DNA of 14,716 bases from Gammaproteobacteria bacterium (GTDB taxonomy: Bacteria > Pseudomonadota > Gammaproteobacteria > Enterobacterales > Alteromonadaceae): positions 1 to 14,716 of the forward strand of contig JAIXSW010000254.1 in NCBI GenBank assembly GCA_027484495.1, written 5' to 3'. Shown here in pieces: positions 6,464 to 14,066 of this stretch. The notes below the pieces were generated by a model. That model was not told the origin of the DNA. It did not search any database and was given only the letters and a program-made list of their open reading frames with translations. The translations under genes were made by a program, and so were the position numbers. How positions within the stretch are numbered: position 1 is the first letter of the stretch; the number at the start of each line of letters is the position of its first letter.

Positions 6464-8224
6464 TCAGCGCGGTTTTGCCAGCAGCTGCAGATATCCTTTC
6501 ATCTTATGGTCATCCAGATGTTGACGCAGCGCGGATTCGGCCTGATCCGGGCTGCACAATACCTGATCCAGTAACATCAGCCAGCGCGGTGGGTTGAGCT
6601 GCAGTTGGTCCAAATCATCGAAATAATATAACTGGCCGCTGTGGCGATAGTCTGGTAGTGGCGGCAGTTTGGGGACTATATCGCGCTGGTTCACATAGCG
6701 CCGGTAAAACGGCAGCAGTTGTTGCGTGATCGCCTGTGACAACTGCGCGTCACCGACTTTAGGTTGGCCAAAGGTCACTAAACCTGCCAGCTTTATGCCA
6801 CTGATTTTACTTAGCTGCAGCGCCAATAATACCGCCAGCGCACCGCCTAAACTGTGGCCGGTGATCCACAGTGGCCGTTCCAGTCCGGCGTTTGGTTGTT
6901 GTTCTTTCAGATCGGCCAGAATGACATTTGCCTGTGTACTAAAGCCCTGATGTGCTTTGCTATTGCCGCCTTCTGGCCATAGCCGTAGCGGGCATTGCGC
7001 ATCGGTGCGGATATCTGCCAACTTGCCTTCAGTTCCGCGGCAAATCAGCACATCGTATTCAGCGCCACGCGCGTACAGATATTGGGTATCTTCGCCGACC
7101 GAACGCAGCGTGCCGCTCAGTAAAAAAGTCTGCAGTTCCAAATCCAGTTGCGGCCCATCCAAATAGACCAGATCTGACAAGCGGGCCAATTGCAGGTCCA
7201 TTGCCGCAATGGGATTGGCGTGGCCGGACACAGCAACCACGGTTCCGCTGTTGTTTGTGACCAGGGTTGCGGTGACACTGGCAGCGGAGCTCTGGGCTTC
7301 AGTCTCGTTGTTTGTCTGGTTGCCGGGGCGGAACTTCTGTTTCACTGCCATCAGTTTCTGCAAAATATCAAACCAGAATGGCGCACCCAGTGACAGGGCA
7401 AAAGCCGTCAGCAGATAGCCAATCCAGGTTAGTGGGTTCGACGGTAGGACGGCATCATCAGCGCTGCGACCTAACAATGGCGCGGTTTGCGTCAGCTGCT
7501 GCTTCAGCGTCATTGTGTCCATGCAGCTTGCCTTGTCTTCCCGGCATAATTCAGCGGCCAATTGCGGGTTTGCTGCCAGATTTTCGGCCAATAAAACAGC
7601 TTGCTGGCGCGCCACCGGGTCCGAAAATAGTTTTTGATATAAGGCAATCGAATCGACATTCATGCCAATGGCGACCGCCATACCAATAATGAGCTGCAGG
7701 ATCCCCAGTTTGCGTTTAAACCAGCCGACAGCGCGATCACAGCGGTCATTGAACCAGTCCTGCACTAATGTTTGAAATTGTTGTGGATCAGCACTGGCCT
7801 GATGCCAGAAATACAGCAAACTGCTGCGGGTTGAGGATGGCGGCAGGCGTTCCAGCCGTTGCTGGATCTCCAGCGGTGACTGGCGCAGTTGCAACAGCGG
7901 TGCGCCGAGCTGCTGCTCCAACAATACTTCAATGGCGATATCGGCGGGAATATAAGACGGTAAGCCAAACCCCAGCCGTAACCAGATCTTTCTAAGCGCA
8001 CTATTTGGCGCATCATATTGCATCAGCTGGCGGATACGCGGATGCAGATACAGTTCTCTGGTGCGGGTTTTACCTACCAGACCGGTGAATACCTGGCGTA
8101 AATTGCGCCCCCGCATACCGGCGGCCTGGCTAATGCCTTCGCCAATGGCAGTGACCAATAAACTGAGTGTCAGATAGATGCCAACCAGCCCGATAAAAGC
8201 ATCGAGCATGTCCAGACCAGACAT
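6464..8224 (-). CDS. Membrane-anchored class 3 lipase (three-TM module fused to lipase domain)
   Basis: This is a 586-residue fusion. Residues 1-295 form a membrane module with segments near 11-28, 175-193 and 267-285. Its marks are LLVTAIGEGISQ, LPSYIPAD, a D-R-A-V-G-W-F-K-R motif, and SLGAPFWFDILQKL. I know this module as a stand-alone membrane protein of unknown function in many bacteria. A polar linker follows (about 295-340). Residues 345-560 are an alpha/beta-hydrolase of the lipase class 3 type, with nucleophile S458 (GHSLGGA), D515 (DIVPKLPP) and H528 (YRHSG). The start has AGGGA 7 nt upstream. It is downstream of dbpA on the same strand (128 nt), and converges on the CLCA_X-like gene. 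It may act on membrane lipids; the substrate and the side of the membrane are uncertain. Confidence 0.85.
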   Translation of the reverse strand: MSGLDMLDAFIGLVGIYLTLSLLVTAIGEGISQAAGMRGRNLRQVFTGLVGKTRTRELYLHPRIRQLMQYDAPNSALRKIWLRLGFGLPSYIPADIAIEVLLEQQLGAPLLQLRQSPLEIQQRLERLPPSSTRSSLLYFWHQASADPQQFQTLVQDWFNDRCDRAVGWFKRKLGILQLIIGMAVAIGMNVDSIALYQKLFSDPVARQQAVLLAENLAANPQLAAELCREDKASCMDTMTLKQQLTQTAPLLGRSADDAVLPSNPLTWIGYLLTAFALSLGAPFWFDILQKLMAVKQKFRPGNQTNNETEAQSSAASVTATLVTNNSGTVVAVSGHANPIAAMDLQLARLSDLVYLDGPQLDLELQTFLLSGTLRSVGEDTQYLYARGAEYDVLICRGTEGKLADIRTDAQCPLRLWPEGGNSKAHQGFSTQANVILADLKEQQPNAGLERPLWITGHSLGGALAVLLALQLSKISGIKLAGLVTFGQPKVGDAQLSQAITQQLLPFYRRYVNQRDIVPKLPPLPDYRHSGQLYYFDDLDQLQLNPPRWLMLLDQVLCSPDQAESALRQHLDDHKMKGYLQLLAKPR

Positions 8225-8308
8225 AACAAATTCCCTGTGTCGCTGAATCGATGTTCGAGCTTAGCCTGAATTTGCCGGACTGCCCAGTGCAGTAGGAGGG
8301 GGAGAAAG

Positions 8309-8331
8309 CAGACGCCGCGATGCAGCGTCTG
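8309..8331 (-). terminator. Possible weak terminator after dbpA
   Basis: CAGACGC and GCGTCTG form a 7-bp stem with a 9-nt loop, 21 nt beyond the dbpA stop. Read on the minus strand it is followed by CTTTCTCC, which is pyrimidine-rich but not a true T-run. It may attenuate read-through into the lipase gene rather than stop it. Confidence 0.4.
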
Positions 8332-8352
8332 GGAGAACACTTTAGCGGCTGA

Positions 8353-9720
8353 TTAACAGATGCGGCAGCGGAAATTGCGGCCTTTGATGCCAGCACTGAT
8401 CAGCTTCAGTGCATGTTTGGCCTGATGGGCAGGCACTGCGACATAAGAATGGAACTCCGTTACCTGGATTTTACCAATCTGATTGCCTTCGATTTGCTGG
8501 TCAACCGTCAGTGCACCAACGATGTCGCCAGCGCGGACTTTGTGTTTTTTACCACCGTCAATCCAGATCGCAGCCATCGCCGGAGTGCGCGGCGCCCGCT
8601 GTAACAGGCTTGCATCAGGCAAGGCCAGCAGTTGTTCGGCAGCAGGATACAGGTCGGCCAGCAATGCGCGTTTGTAATCATCGGCCGGCGTCACCAGACT
8701 GACGGCCAGACCCGAGGCGCCGGCACGACCGGTGCGTCCGATGCGGTGCACGTGGGTTTCGGTGTCGTGTGCCAGCTGCACATTGACCACCAGATCCAGT
8801 CCCTGAATATCCAGCCCGCGCGCCGCGACATCGGTCGCCACCAGCACGTTACAGCTTTGGTTACTGAACCGGATTAGGGTCAGATCGCGGTCGCGTTGTT
8901 CCAGATCGCCATGTAATGCTAAGGCACTAAAGCCCTGATCAACCAGATACTGCCACAAATCATGACATTCGCGTTTTTGGTTACAGAACAACACGGCAGA
9001 AACCGGTTGATGTTGTTTTAACAACAGTTCGACCGCCATAAAACGGTCGTTATTACTGATGGCGTGAAACTGTTGGTCGATGGCCGGTTTGTTGTCGGCT
9101 GTTTCGATCTGCACTCTTGCCGGCTCAGTTAAATAGCGGCTGGCTAATTGTTCAATTTGTCGCGGGAAGGTGGCGCTGAACAGCAGCGTCTGCCGGTTTT
9201 TCGGTGTTTGTTGCACGATAGCATCGAGACTAGGGGCAAAACCCATTTCCAGCATGCGGTCGGCTTCATCCAATACCAGCAGATTCAAATCCTGCAGCTG
9301 TAATGAACCTTTTTGTAAATGTTCCTCAATGCGGCCCGGTGTGCCGACAATGATGTGGGCGCCATGTTCCAGACTGCCCAGCTGTGGGCCGAAAGGGACG
9401 CCGCCGCACAAGGTAAGGACCTTTATATTGTGAATGGCGCGGCCCAGTTTACGGATCTCTGTGGCGACCTGATCGGCCAGCTCACGGGTCGGACATAACA
9501 CCAGACTTTGAATACGAAAGCGTTTGACGTCGAGTAACTGCAGCATGCCAAGGGCAAAAGCTGCGGTTTTGCCTGAGCCGGTCTGCGCCTGCGCGATCAG
9601 ATCCCGGTTGGCCAGGATCAGCGGTAAACTGGCTTGTTGTACCGGTGTCAGTTCGGTAAAACCGAGGTCATTCAGGTTTTGTTGCAGTTCGGCTTTCAGG
9701 GTTATTGCAGTTGGGTTCAT
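8353..9720 (-). CDS. dbpA: ATP-dependent RNA helicase DbpA
   Basis: This 455-residue DEAD-box helicase is specific for 23S rRNA (hairpin 92) and helps late assembly of the large ribosomal subunit. Motifs run in order: Q motif (Q28), Walker A AQTGSGKT (45-52), PTRELA (77-82), GG (106-107), TPGR (127-130), DEAD (151-154), SAT (182-184), DVAARGLD and HRIGRTGRAG. The C-terminal 75 or so residues (GGKKHKVRAGDIVGAL... IKGRNFRCRIC) are the DbpA RNA-binding domain, a divergent RRM that separates it from other DEAD-box proteins. Length equals that of the E. coli protein. A sigma-70-like promoter lies just upstream. It is followed on the same strand by the lipase gene, with no evident functional tie. 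Confidence 0.97.
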   Translation of the reverse strand: MNPTAITLKAELQQNLNDLGFTELTPVQQASLPLILANRDLIAQAQTGSGKTAAFALGMLQLLDVKRFRIQSLVLCPTRELADQVATEIRKLGRAIHNIKVLTLCGGVPFGPQLGSLEHGAHIIVGTPGRIEEHLQKGSLQLQDLNLLVLDEADRMLEMGFAPSLDAIVQQTPKNRQTLLFSATFPRQIEQLASRYLTEPARVQIETADNKPAIDQQFHAISNNDRFMAVELLLKQHQPVSAVLFCNQKRECHDLWQYLVDQGFSALALHGDLEQRDRDLTLIRFSNQSCNVLVATDVAARGLDIQGLDLVVNVQLAHDTETHVHRIGRTGRAGASGLAVSLVTPADDYKRALLADLYPAAEQLLALPDASLLQRAPRTPAMAAIWIDGGKKHKVRAGDIVGALTVDQQIEGNQIGKIQVTEFHSYVAVPAHQAKHALKLISAGIKGRNFRCRIC

Positions 9721-9751
9721 CAGTCACTCGGCGCAGGGAAAACAGCGGCGC

Positions 9752-9779
9752 AGTGTATAGAATTTCACCGGTGGGTCAA
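9752..9779 (-). promoter_or_regulatory. Sigma-70-type promoter of dbpA
   Basis: On the minus strand, TTGACC (-35, plus positions 9774-9779) and TACACT (-10, 9752-9757) are separated by 16 bp. The start of transcription would be near 9745, leaving a leader of about 25 nt before the ATG at 9720. Ribosome-binding sequence in that leader is weak (GAGTG). Confidence 0.55.
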
Positions 9780-9828
9780 TGCTTTTTTCTCTGTGGTCTG
9801 CCGGGAAGCTATCACCGGCAAACCGGCG

Positions 9829-10770
9829 TCAGCTATGACGCACAGGCGCTGAGCGCAAAAACTCAAATAATGCGTTGTAATACAGCTGTGGTTGGTCAAG
9901 CCAGCCATAGTGCGCGCAGTTTGGCATCAGCACCAGCCGGGCATTGCTGAAACTACCGGCGATAGTTTTTGCCGTATCGACGCTGATAATATCCTTTTCC
10001 CCCTGCAGGACCAGCACTGGCGCCTCAAAGGTTTTAAATTGCTGTTTCAAATCAAAATGCATGTTGTCGAGATCGGCAAATACCAGACTATTGATGGTCA
10101 TATTCACGACTTTAAGCCGGGCCGCAATCAGCGACGCTTTAGTTTTGTCGATGACATAGGCGTTGGCACGCAATTGAGCCAGCTTGTCGCGAGTCGATAC
10201 TGAATCATCGCCACTGCGTTGGCGCAGCTGATACATCTGCAGCTTTATCTGTTCTTTCAGACTGAGATTTTGCAGTAATCGCTCGGCGATTTGATCACGG
10301 AATTGCAGATCCAAACCACCGGATGAAGAAAAAATTAACTTCTGAATATGTTGCGGATATTTGGCCGCATACGCAGCGCCCAACATGCCACCAAACGAAT
10401 GGCCGAGAATAATCAGTTTGTCATGCTGCAAATGCTGACGCAGATGTTCGATGTCCTGCACCATCAGCGCCAAGCGGATATTGTCAGCATTGATTGCAGC
10501 CAATACCGAACGCCCTGTACCACGTTGATCAAACAGGATGGACTGGAAGCCTTGTGCGGCAATTGCTTTGGCGACCGGTTCAAAGCCTGCGCTGTCGAGA
10601 CCTGGTCCGCCATTGATGATGAGTACCGGCTGACCAGTGCCAAAGGTTTGGTAATAGATGCCTTGTGCCATGCCTGAGCTGCCAGGCAGTGTCTCAGCTG
10701 TTACGGCGACAGAAAACAGCAGCGTACAACTCAGCAGTAATAACCGCCCCAGCAGAAACTGATTCAACAT
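9829..10770 (-). CDS. Exported alpha/beta hydrolase, proline iminopeptidase-like (S33)
   Basis: This 313-residue serine hydrolase probably acts in the periplasm. Residues 1-25 are a signal peptide (hydrophobic from L5, VTA|ET). The catalytic triad is S125 (LGHSFGGML), D260 (QGEKDIIS) and H287 (NCAHYGWLD). The oxyanion segment NGGPGLDS (53-60) and FDQRGTGRS (80-88) are the marks of the proline iminopeptidase branch of the S33 family. That branch includes aminopeptidases releasing N-terminal proline, but also esterases and lactonases, so the substrate is open. C15 sits in a poor lipobox context, so I do not call it a lipoprotein. It is 108 nt upstream of dbpA, which has its own promoter. Upstream lies a 375-nt gene-free region with strong hairpins. 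Confidence 0.9.
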   Translation of the reverse strand: MLNQFLLGRLLLLSCTLLFSVAVTAETLPGSSGMAQGIYYQTFGTGQPVLIINGGPGLDSAGFEPVAKAIAAQGFQSILFDQRGTGRSVLAAINADNIRLALMVQDIEHLRQHLQHDKLIILGHSFGGMLGAAYAAKYPQHIQKLIFSSSGGLDLQFRDQIAERLLQNLSLKEQIKLQMYQLRQRSGDDSVSTRDKLAQLRANAYVIDKTKASLIAARLKVVNMTINSLVFADLDNMHFDLKQQFKTFEAPVLVLQGEKDIISVDTAKTIAGSFSNARLVLMPNCAHYGWLDQPQLYYNALFEFLRSAPVRHS

Positions 10771-10856
10771 GACAAAAACCCCAGTCTGATCTAAAAAATC
10801 GCGAGGCTAAGCTAACAGCTCCGGGTAAGAAAGTAATCAGATGGCATGGCAAGGCT

Positions 10857-10886
10857 TTGTAACAAGAATTGTCGGATCTTTACAAT
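10857..10886 (+). promoter_or_regulatory. Possible plus-strand promoter facing the hairpins
   Basis: TTGTAA (10857-10862) and TACAAT (10881-10886; 5 of 6 to TATAAT) are 18 bp apart. Transcription would start near 10892-10893, exactly where the GGATTGAGG hairpin arm begins (10891). No plus-strand gene follows for about 1 kb, so a product would be a non-coding RNA. Confidence 0.35.
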
Positions 10887-10890
10887 GTGT

Positions 10891-10927
10891 GGATTGAGGT
10901 GACAGACGATCGCTGTGTCCTCAATCC
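10891..10927. repeat. Long hairpin 1 of the intergenic region
   Basis: GGATTGAGG (10891-10899) and CCTCAATCC (10919-10927) pair perfectly over 9 bp. After a symmetrical 2x2 internal loop, ACAG (10902-10905) pairs with CTGT (10913-10916) around a 7-nt loop. No T-run on either strand makes a terminator. The bipartite stem looks like a structured RNA. Confidence 0.6.
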
Positions 10928-10980
10928 TCAAAAATTGCTCCTGCATTTGCCATTCGCAGAGCGACTGGCGTTCATCAGGC

Positions 10981-11004
10981 GAGACGCCAAACTGTTGGCG
11001 TCTC
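10981..11004. repeat. Perfect 10-bp hairpin 2 of the intergenic region
   Basis: GAGACGCCAA (10981-10990) and TTGGCGTCTC (10995-11004) pair without mismatch around the tetraloop ACTG. Neither strand has a following T-run. An upstream TGGCGT (10966-10971) could compete for the ACGCCA of the left arm, giving an alternative fold. Confidence 0.65.
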
Positions 11005-11041
11005 GAAATCCCTGCTTCACAGTACCGTACATCCTGTACAT

Positions 11042-11069
11042 AAAAAAAAAGCCCCCGAAAAACGGGGGC
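11042..11069 (-). terminator. Rho-independent terminator of yccA
   Basis: Read on the minus strand, a perfect 7-bp GC stem GCCCCCG/CGGGGGC (plus 11051-11057 and 11063-11069) with a TTTTT loop is followed by nine T residues. It lies 77 nt after the yccA stop. Confidence 0.9.
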
Positions 11070-11145
11070 AAAGAGCGGGTGTCGAGTTGCTCAAGGGTCT
11101 TACTAACGGAACATGAAATGGACCAGATCTAACAATAAAACTCAG

Positions 11146-11814
11146 TTACTCATCGCTGTTCATAAATCCCAGCAGCTGCAGCAAGCTGGTGAACAGGTTA
11201 AAGATTGATACAAACAAGCTGACTGTTGCCATGATGTAGTTGGTCTCGCCGCCGTGGACGATTTCACTGGTTTGATACAAGATCATGCCAGACATCAGCA
11301 GAACAAACATGGCTGACACAGCGAGGCTCAGAGCCGCAATTTCAAAAAAGACGGCACCCAGACCGGCCAGGAAAGCGACCAGGATGCCAACGGTTAGGAA
11401 ACTGCCCATAAAACTAAAATTGGTCTTTTTGATCAAAGCGTACGCTGACAATGCAAAGAATATGGCTGCAGTGCCCGCCATCGCTAACATGACAATTTCA
11501 CCGCCATTTGGCAGCGACAGATAACGGTTGATGATCGGGCCCAGGGTGTACCCCATAAAGCCGGTCAGACCAAAAACACCGACCAGCCCCATGGCGCTGT
11601 TGCGGAATTTGGTCGTGAAAAATAACAAACCGAAGTAACCGACCAGTGTGATCAGAATGCCGGGATGCGGCAGATTCATGCTGGCGCTGATGCCGGCCAT
11701 CACTGCGCTGAACGCCAGTGTCATCGCCAGCAAGGAATAAGTATTGCGCAGAACTTTGTTGGCCTGTTCGACGCCGAGAGCGCCGCTATAGGCCTGTTGA
11801 TGATATGTCGTCAT
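11146..11814 (-). CDS. yccA: YccA: BI-1 family inner-membrane protein, FtsH modulator
   Basis: This 222-residue protein has about seven membrane-spanning segments and belongs to the Bax inhibitor-1 family. E. coli YccA is a substrate and inhibitor of the FtsH protease, protecting stalled SecY. Segments shared with E. coli YccA include KVLRNTYSLLAMTLAFSA, GYTLGPIINRYLSL, SGMILYQTSEIVHGGETNYI and the ending ATVSLFVSIFNLF...LLGF. ATG at 11814 is chosen because GGAG lies 5 nt upstream; GTG at 11820 would overlap that site. A likely promoter lies at 11865-11894, overlapping a LysR-type palindrome shared with the divergent nhaR-like gene. A strong terminator follows, so it is probably monocistronic. 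Identity is secure from the whole-length pattern. Confidence 0.93.
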   Translation of the reverse strand: MTTYHQQAYSGALGVEQANKVLRNTYSLLAMTLAFSAVMAGISASMNLPHPGILITLVGYFGLLFFTTKFRNSAMGLVGVFGLTGFMGYTLGPIINRYLSLPNGGEIVMLAMAGTAAIFFALSAYALIKKTNFSFMGSFLTVGILVAFLAGLGAVFFEIAALSLAVSAMFVLLMSGMILYQTSEIVHGGETNYIMATVSLFVSIFNLFTSLLQLLGFMNSDE

Positions 11815-11864
11815 ATGCACTCCGGATTGAAATGAGCTGTTGCCAGCCGGTTTTAACTCTCTGC

Positions 11865-11894
11865 ATTAAAACAAAGATTGTGCTATTCGGTAAA
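11865..11894 (-). promoter_or_regulatory. Likely sigma-70 promoter of yccA
   Basis: On the minus strand, TTTACC (-35, plus 11889-11894) and TTTAAT (-10, 11865-11870) are 18 bp apart; the -10 has 5 of 6 matches. The -35 overlaps the palindrome at 11885-11901, so a protein bound there could block or contact RNA polymerase. Confidence 0.45.
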
Positions 11895-11901
11895 ATCGAA
11901 T
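11885..11901. promoter_or_regulatory. LysR-type T-N11-A palindrome between yccA and the nhaR-like gene
   Basis: ATTCG-N7-CGAAT is a perfect 5-bp-arm inverted repeat that contains T-N11-A (T11887 and A11899), the usual LysR-family recognition pattern. It lies in the 129-bp divergent spacer, 42 nt before the nhaR-like start codon and over the yccA -35. This is the normal site for an autoregulating LysR protein that also controls its divergent neighbour. Confidence 0.6.
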
Positions 11902-11943
11902 ATACCTAAGTGCAAATCAGTTTATAACTTACATGGTGGGGCT

Positions 11944-12843
11944 ATGACACCGGTCAATTTTAATCAGCTGTACTATTTTTACCTGGTTGCAAAAGAGGGC
12001 AGTATTGCCAGAGTCAGTGAACAGCTGCATGTGACTGCACAAACCATCAGTGGTCAGCTGGCCGCGCTGGAGCACAGCACAGGCACCGCCTTGTTTGTCC
12101 GCAGTGGGAAAAAATGGGCGCTGACCGAGCTGGGACGGGTCACTTATCGTTATGCCGAGGATATTTTCCGGCTGGGGGATGAACTCAGAACTGTACTCAA
12201 AGGCCACCATGGTGTGCAGTGGCAGACATTTACCGTCGGGGTCACCGACGTGTTACCCAAAGCCTTTATTTACGAGATGTTGCGGCCGGTGTTTACGTTG
12301 CCGGAACAACTGCGGCTGATTTGTATTGAAGGTGATCAAAACCAATTGTTGGCTGATCTGGCACTGAACAAGCTGGATCTGGTGTTAACCGATCAGCCAT
12401 TGTCGCCTTCCAGCCCGCTGAAAGCCTACAGCCATCAAATTGTTGAGTCTGGCACCAGCTTTTTTGCCACTCCGGTACTGGCTGCGGTATTAAAACGTAC
12501 CAGTTTCCCGGCCTGTTTACACCAGCAGCCACTGTTGTTGCAAAGCAAAAGGTCGATCATCCGGCAGCGGTTGGATGCCTGGTTTTCCCAGCATGCCGTG
12601 AGTGGTCAAATAGTGGCGGAATTTGATGACAGTGCACTGATGAAAGCGTTTGGTCAGCAAGGCTTAGGTATTTTCTCCGCGCCGAGTCTGATTGAAGCCA
12701 AAATCTGCCGGCAATACGAGGTGGAAGTCGTAGGGCGCACCGATCAGGTGAAAGAAGTTTTTTATGCGATTTCGCCGGAGCGTAAGCTGACGCATCCGGC
12801 GGTGTTGCAATTAGTGCAGGCGCTGGCTCAGAGTGCAAACTGA
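11944..12843 (+). CDS. nhaR: NhaR-like LysR-family transcriptional regulator
   Basis: This 299-residue regulator has an N-terminal winged helix-turn-helix (about 1-60, with NFNQLYYFYLVAKEGSI and QTISGQLAALE) and a C-terminal effector domain. It resembles E. coli NhaR over its length: the opening N-x-N-x-L-Y-Y-F, the FPACL segment, EFDDSALMKAFG near residues 221-232, and the HPAVLQL ending. NhaR activates the Na+/H+ antiporter gene nhaA in response to Na+ in E. coli, and also osmC and pgaA. No antiporter gene adjoins here. The divergent neighbour is yccA, with a T-N11-A palindrome between them. The start at 11944 gives the family's N-terminus, with GGTGGGG just upstream. It converges on the chemoreceptor gene with 11 nt between stops. 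The subfamily is secure; the regulon is inferred. Confidence 0.88.
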   Translation: MTPVNFNQLYYFYLVAKEGSIARVSEQLHVTAQTISGQLAALEHSTGTALFVRSGKKWALTELGRVTYRYAEDIFRLGDELRTVLKGHHGVQWQTFTVGVTDVLPKAFIYEMLRPVFTLPEQLRLICIEGDQNQLLADLALNKLDLVLTDQPLSPSSPLKAYSHQIVESGTSFFATPVLAAVLKRTSFPACLHQQPLLLQSKRSIIRQRLDAWFSQHAVSGQIVAEFDDSALMKAFGQQGLGIFSAPSLIEAKICRQYEVEVVGRTDQVKEVFYAISPERKLTHPAVLQLVQALAQSAN

Positions 12844-12854
12844 GCGAGAGCCGA

Positions 12855-14066
12855 TTAATGGGCAAATCGACCAAGCTGCTGCTGAGTTTCCGCGGTCGCC
12901 TTTAATAGGGTCTGACCGGCGGTTTCAATTGAAGACATCTGCTGATAGGCATCTGTTGTGCCTTGCTCTATGGCACTCAAATGTTGGTGAGTTTGCTGAT
13001 AGCTGCGTTCTAAATCCAATACAGAACCGGTGATCTGCTGTACACCCTGTTTGGCTTGTGCCAGTTGCTGTTGCAACTGGACAAATTCGCTGGCGGTGGC
13101 GCCAATCGACTGTTGGGCCTGACCCGCTTGCTCATTTAACCGCTCTGATTCTGCCCGGGTGTCGCGAACAAGACGTTCCATATCATTGAGGAAACCAGAT
13201 ATCTGCCGCGTCGCCTCATTCACTTTCGCCGCCAAGGTGCGGACTTCGTCTGCAACCACAGCAAAACCTCTTCCTGCATCGCCGGCACGTGCTGCTTCGA
13301 TGGCCGCATTCAGTGCCAGCAGATTGGTTTGGTCAGAGAATGTCTCAACCATTTGCAGAATTTGCCGCACATTTTCTGAATTCTTTTGCAGGCCTTCGAC
13401 AGTGGCGCCAAAGGTTTCCAGTAATTGCACTATGCCGGATAACTGCGTCGAAATGGCGGTCATGCCATTGCTGGCATCTGCTGCTTTAGTCACTGTGGTC
13501 TGCGCGACCTGATTCATCTGGTCGCCAGTGCTGACAATCGCTGCCAGCTGATCCAGCACATGATCACTGTCACTGCGGATTTGTTCGCTTCGTTGTTCTG
13601 TCGCCCGCAGATGACTGCGGGTAGTCTTCACTGCTCCGCTGACTTGCTCGTTGATTTGGTGGGTATGTTGGGCCTGATGATGCAATTTGGCCAGCAACTG
13701 TGCTAGTTGGCTGACAAATTGATTGTATTCCTCGGACAGCGTTCTGAACTCATCATAAGTAAACGCTGGCAGCCGGTGATTTAAATCGGTGCCGTTCTGA
13801 TTGGCTTTTTGTAGTGCCTGTACCAGCGCCTGTACCGGTCGCACAATCAGATAAATCAGATAGCCGATGGTGAACAGGAATGCGCCGGTGCCCAGTAACA
13901 ACGTGGTCCACCAGGCACTGCTGGCACTGCCGGTGTCTGGATAGGCAAAATACAGCGCTAACCAGAAGATGATGGTCAAAAAGCCGATATTACCGATGAT
14001 TTTTTTGCTGAGACTATCAAAAAAGGTGCGCTCTACCGTGGTATACAGACTTGAAAACCAACCCAT
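12855..14066 (-). CDS. Methyl-accepting chemotaxis protein without a periplasmic sensor domain
   Basis: This 403-residue chemoreceptor relays signals to the CheA/CheW array at the inner membrane. Segments near 23-41 and 54-75 cross the membrane, leaving only about 12 periplasmic residues, so it has no classical ligand-binding domain. A HAMP-like segment follows (IVRPVQALVQAL, with the conserved Pro at 77). The rest is a long coiled-coil with the very conserved hairpin tip around residues 245-282 (DQTNLLALNAAIEAARAG, then GRGFAVVADEVRTLA). It ends in GRFAH, without the CheR-tethering pentapeptide. GGGAG lies 6 nt before the ATG. It may sense membrane or internal state, or respond through partners. 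No other chemotaxis gene lies nearby. The family is certain; the stimulus is unknown. Confidence 0.94.
   Translation of the reverse strand: MGWFSSLYTTVERTFFDSLSKKIIGNIGFLTIIFWLALYFAYPDTGSASSAWWTTLLLGTGAFLFTIGYLIYLIVRPVQALVQALQKANQNGTDLNHRLPAFTYDEFRTLSEEYNQFVSQLAQLLAKLHHQAQHTHQINEQVSGAVKTTRSHLRATEQRSEQIRSDSDHVLDQLAAIVSTGDQMNQVAQTTVTKAADASNGMTAISTQLSGIVQLLETFGATVEGLQKNSENVRQILQMVETFSDQTNLLALNAAIEAARAGDAGRGFAVVADEVRTLAAKVNEATRQISGFLNDMERLVRDTRAESERLNEQAGQAQQSIGATASEFVQLQQQLAQAKQGVQQITGSVLDLERSYQQTHQHLSAIEQGTTDAYQQMSSIETAGQTLLKATAETQQQLGRFAH

Larger units (their letters stand above)
10771..11145. other. Gene-free structured intergenic region
   Basis: No convincing protein gene lies in these 375 nt. 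They contain the hydrolase's upstream region (to about 10850), a possible plus-strand promoter (10857-10886), two strong hairpins (10891-10927 and 10981-11004) and the minus-strand yccA terminator (11042-11069), followed by the yccA 3' untranslated stretch. The region could hold a small RNA or a structured leader. I see no match to a known riboswitch or sRNA family. Confidence 0.5.

Noticed and set aside
7312..7689. Plus-strand frame inside the lipase gene
   Set aside because: Antisense to the membrane module, which has clear family motifs on the minus strand.
9804..9832. Imperfect GC-rich hairpin at the end of the S33 hydrolase gene
   Set aside because: The stem has several mismatches, and no T-run follows on the minus strand, so I do not call it a terminator.
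10869..11132. 87-codon plus-strand reading frame beginning with TTG
   Set aside because: It has no ribosome-binding site, reads through two strong hairpins and the yccA terminator with its A9 run (giving KKK), and has no family features. It is a chance frame.
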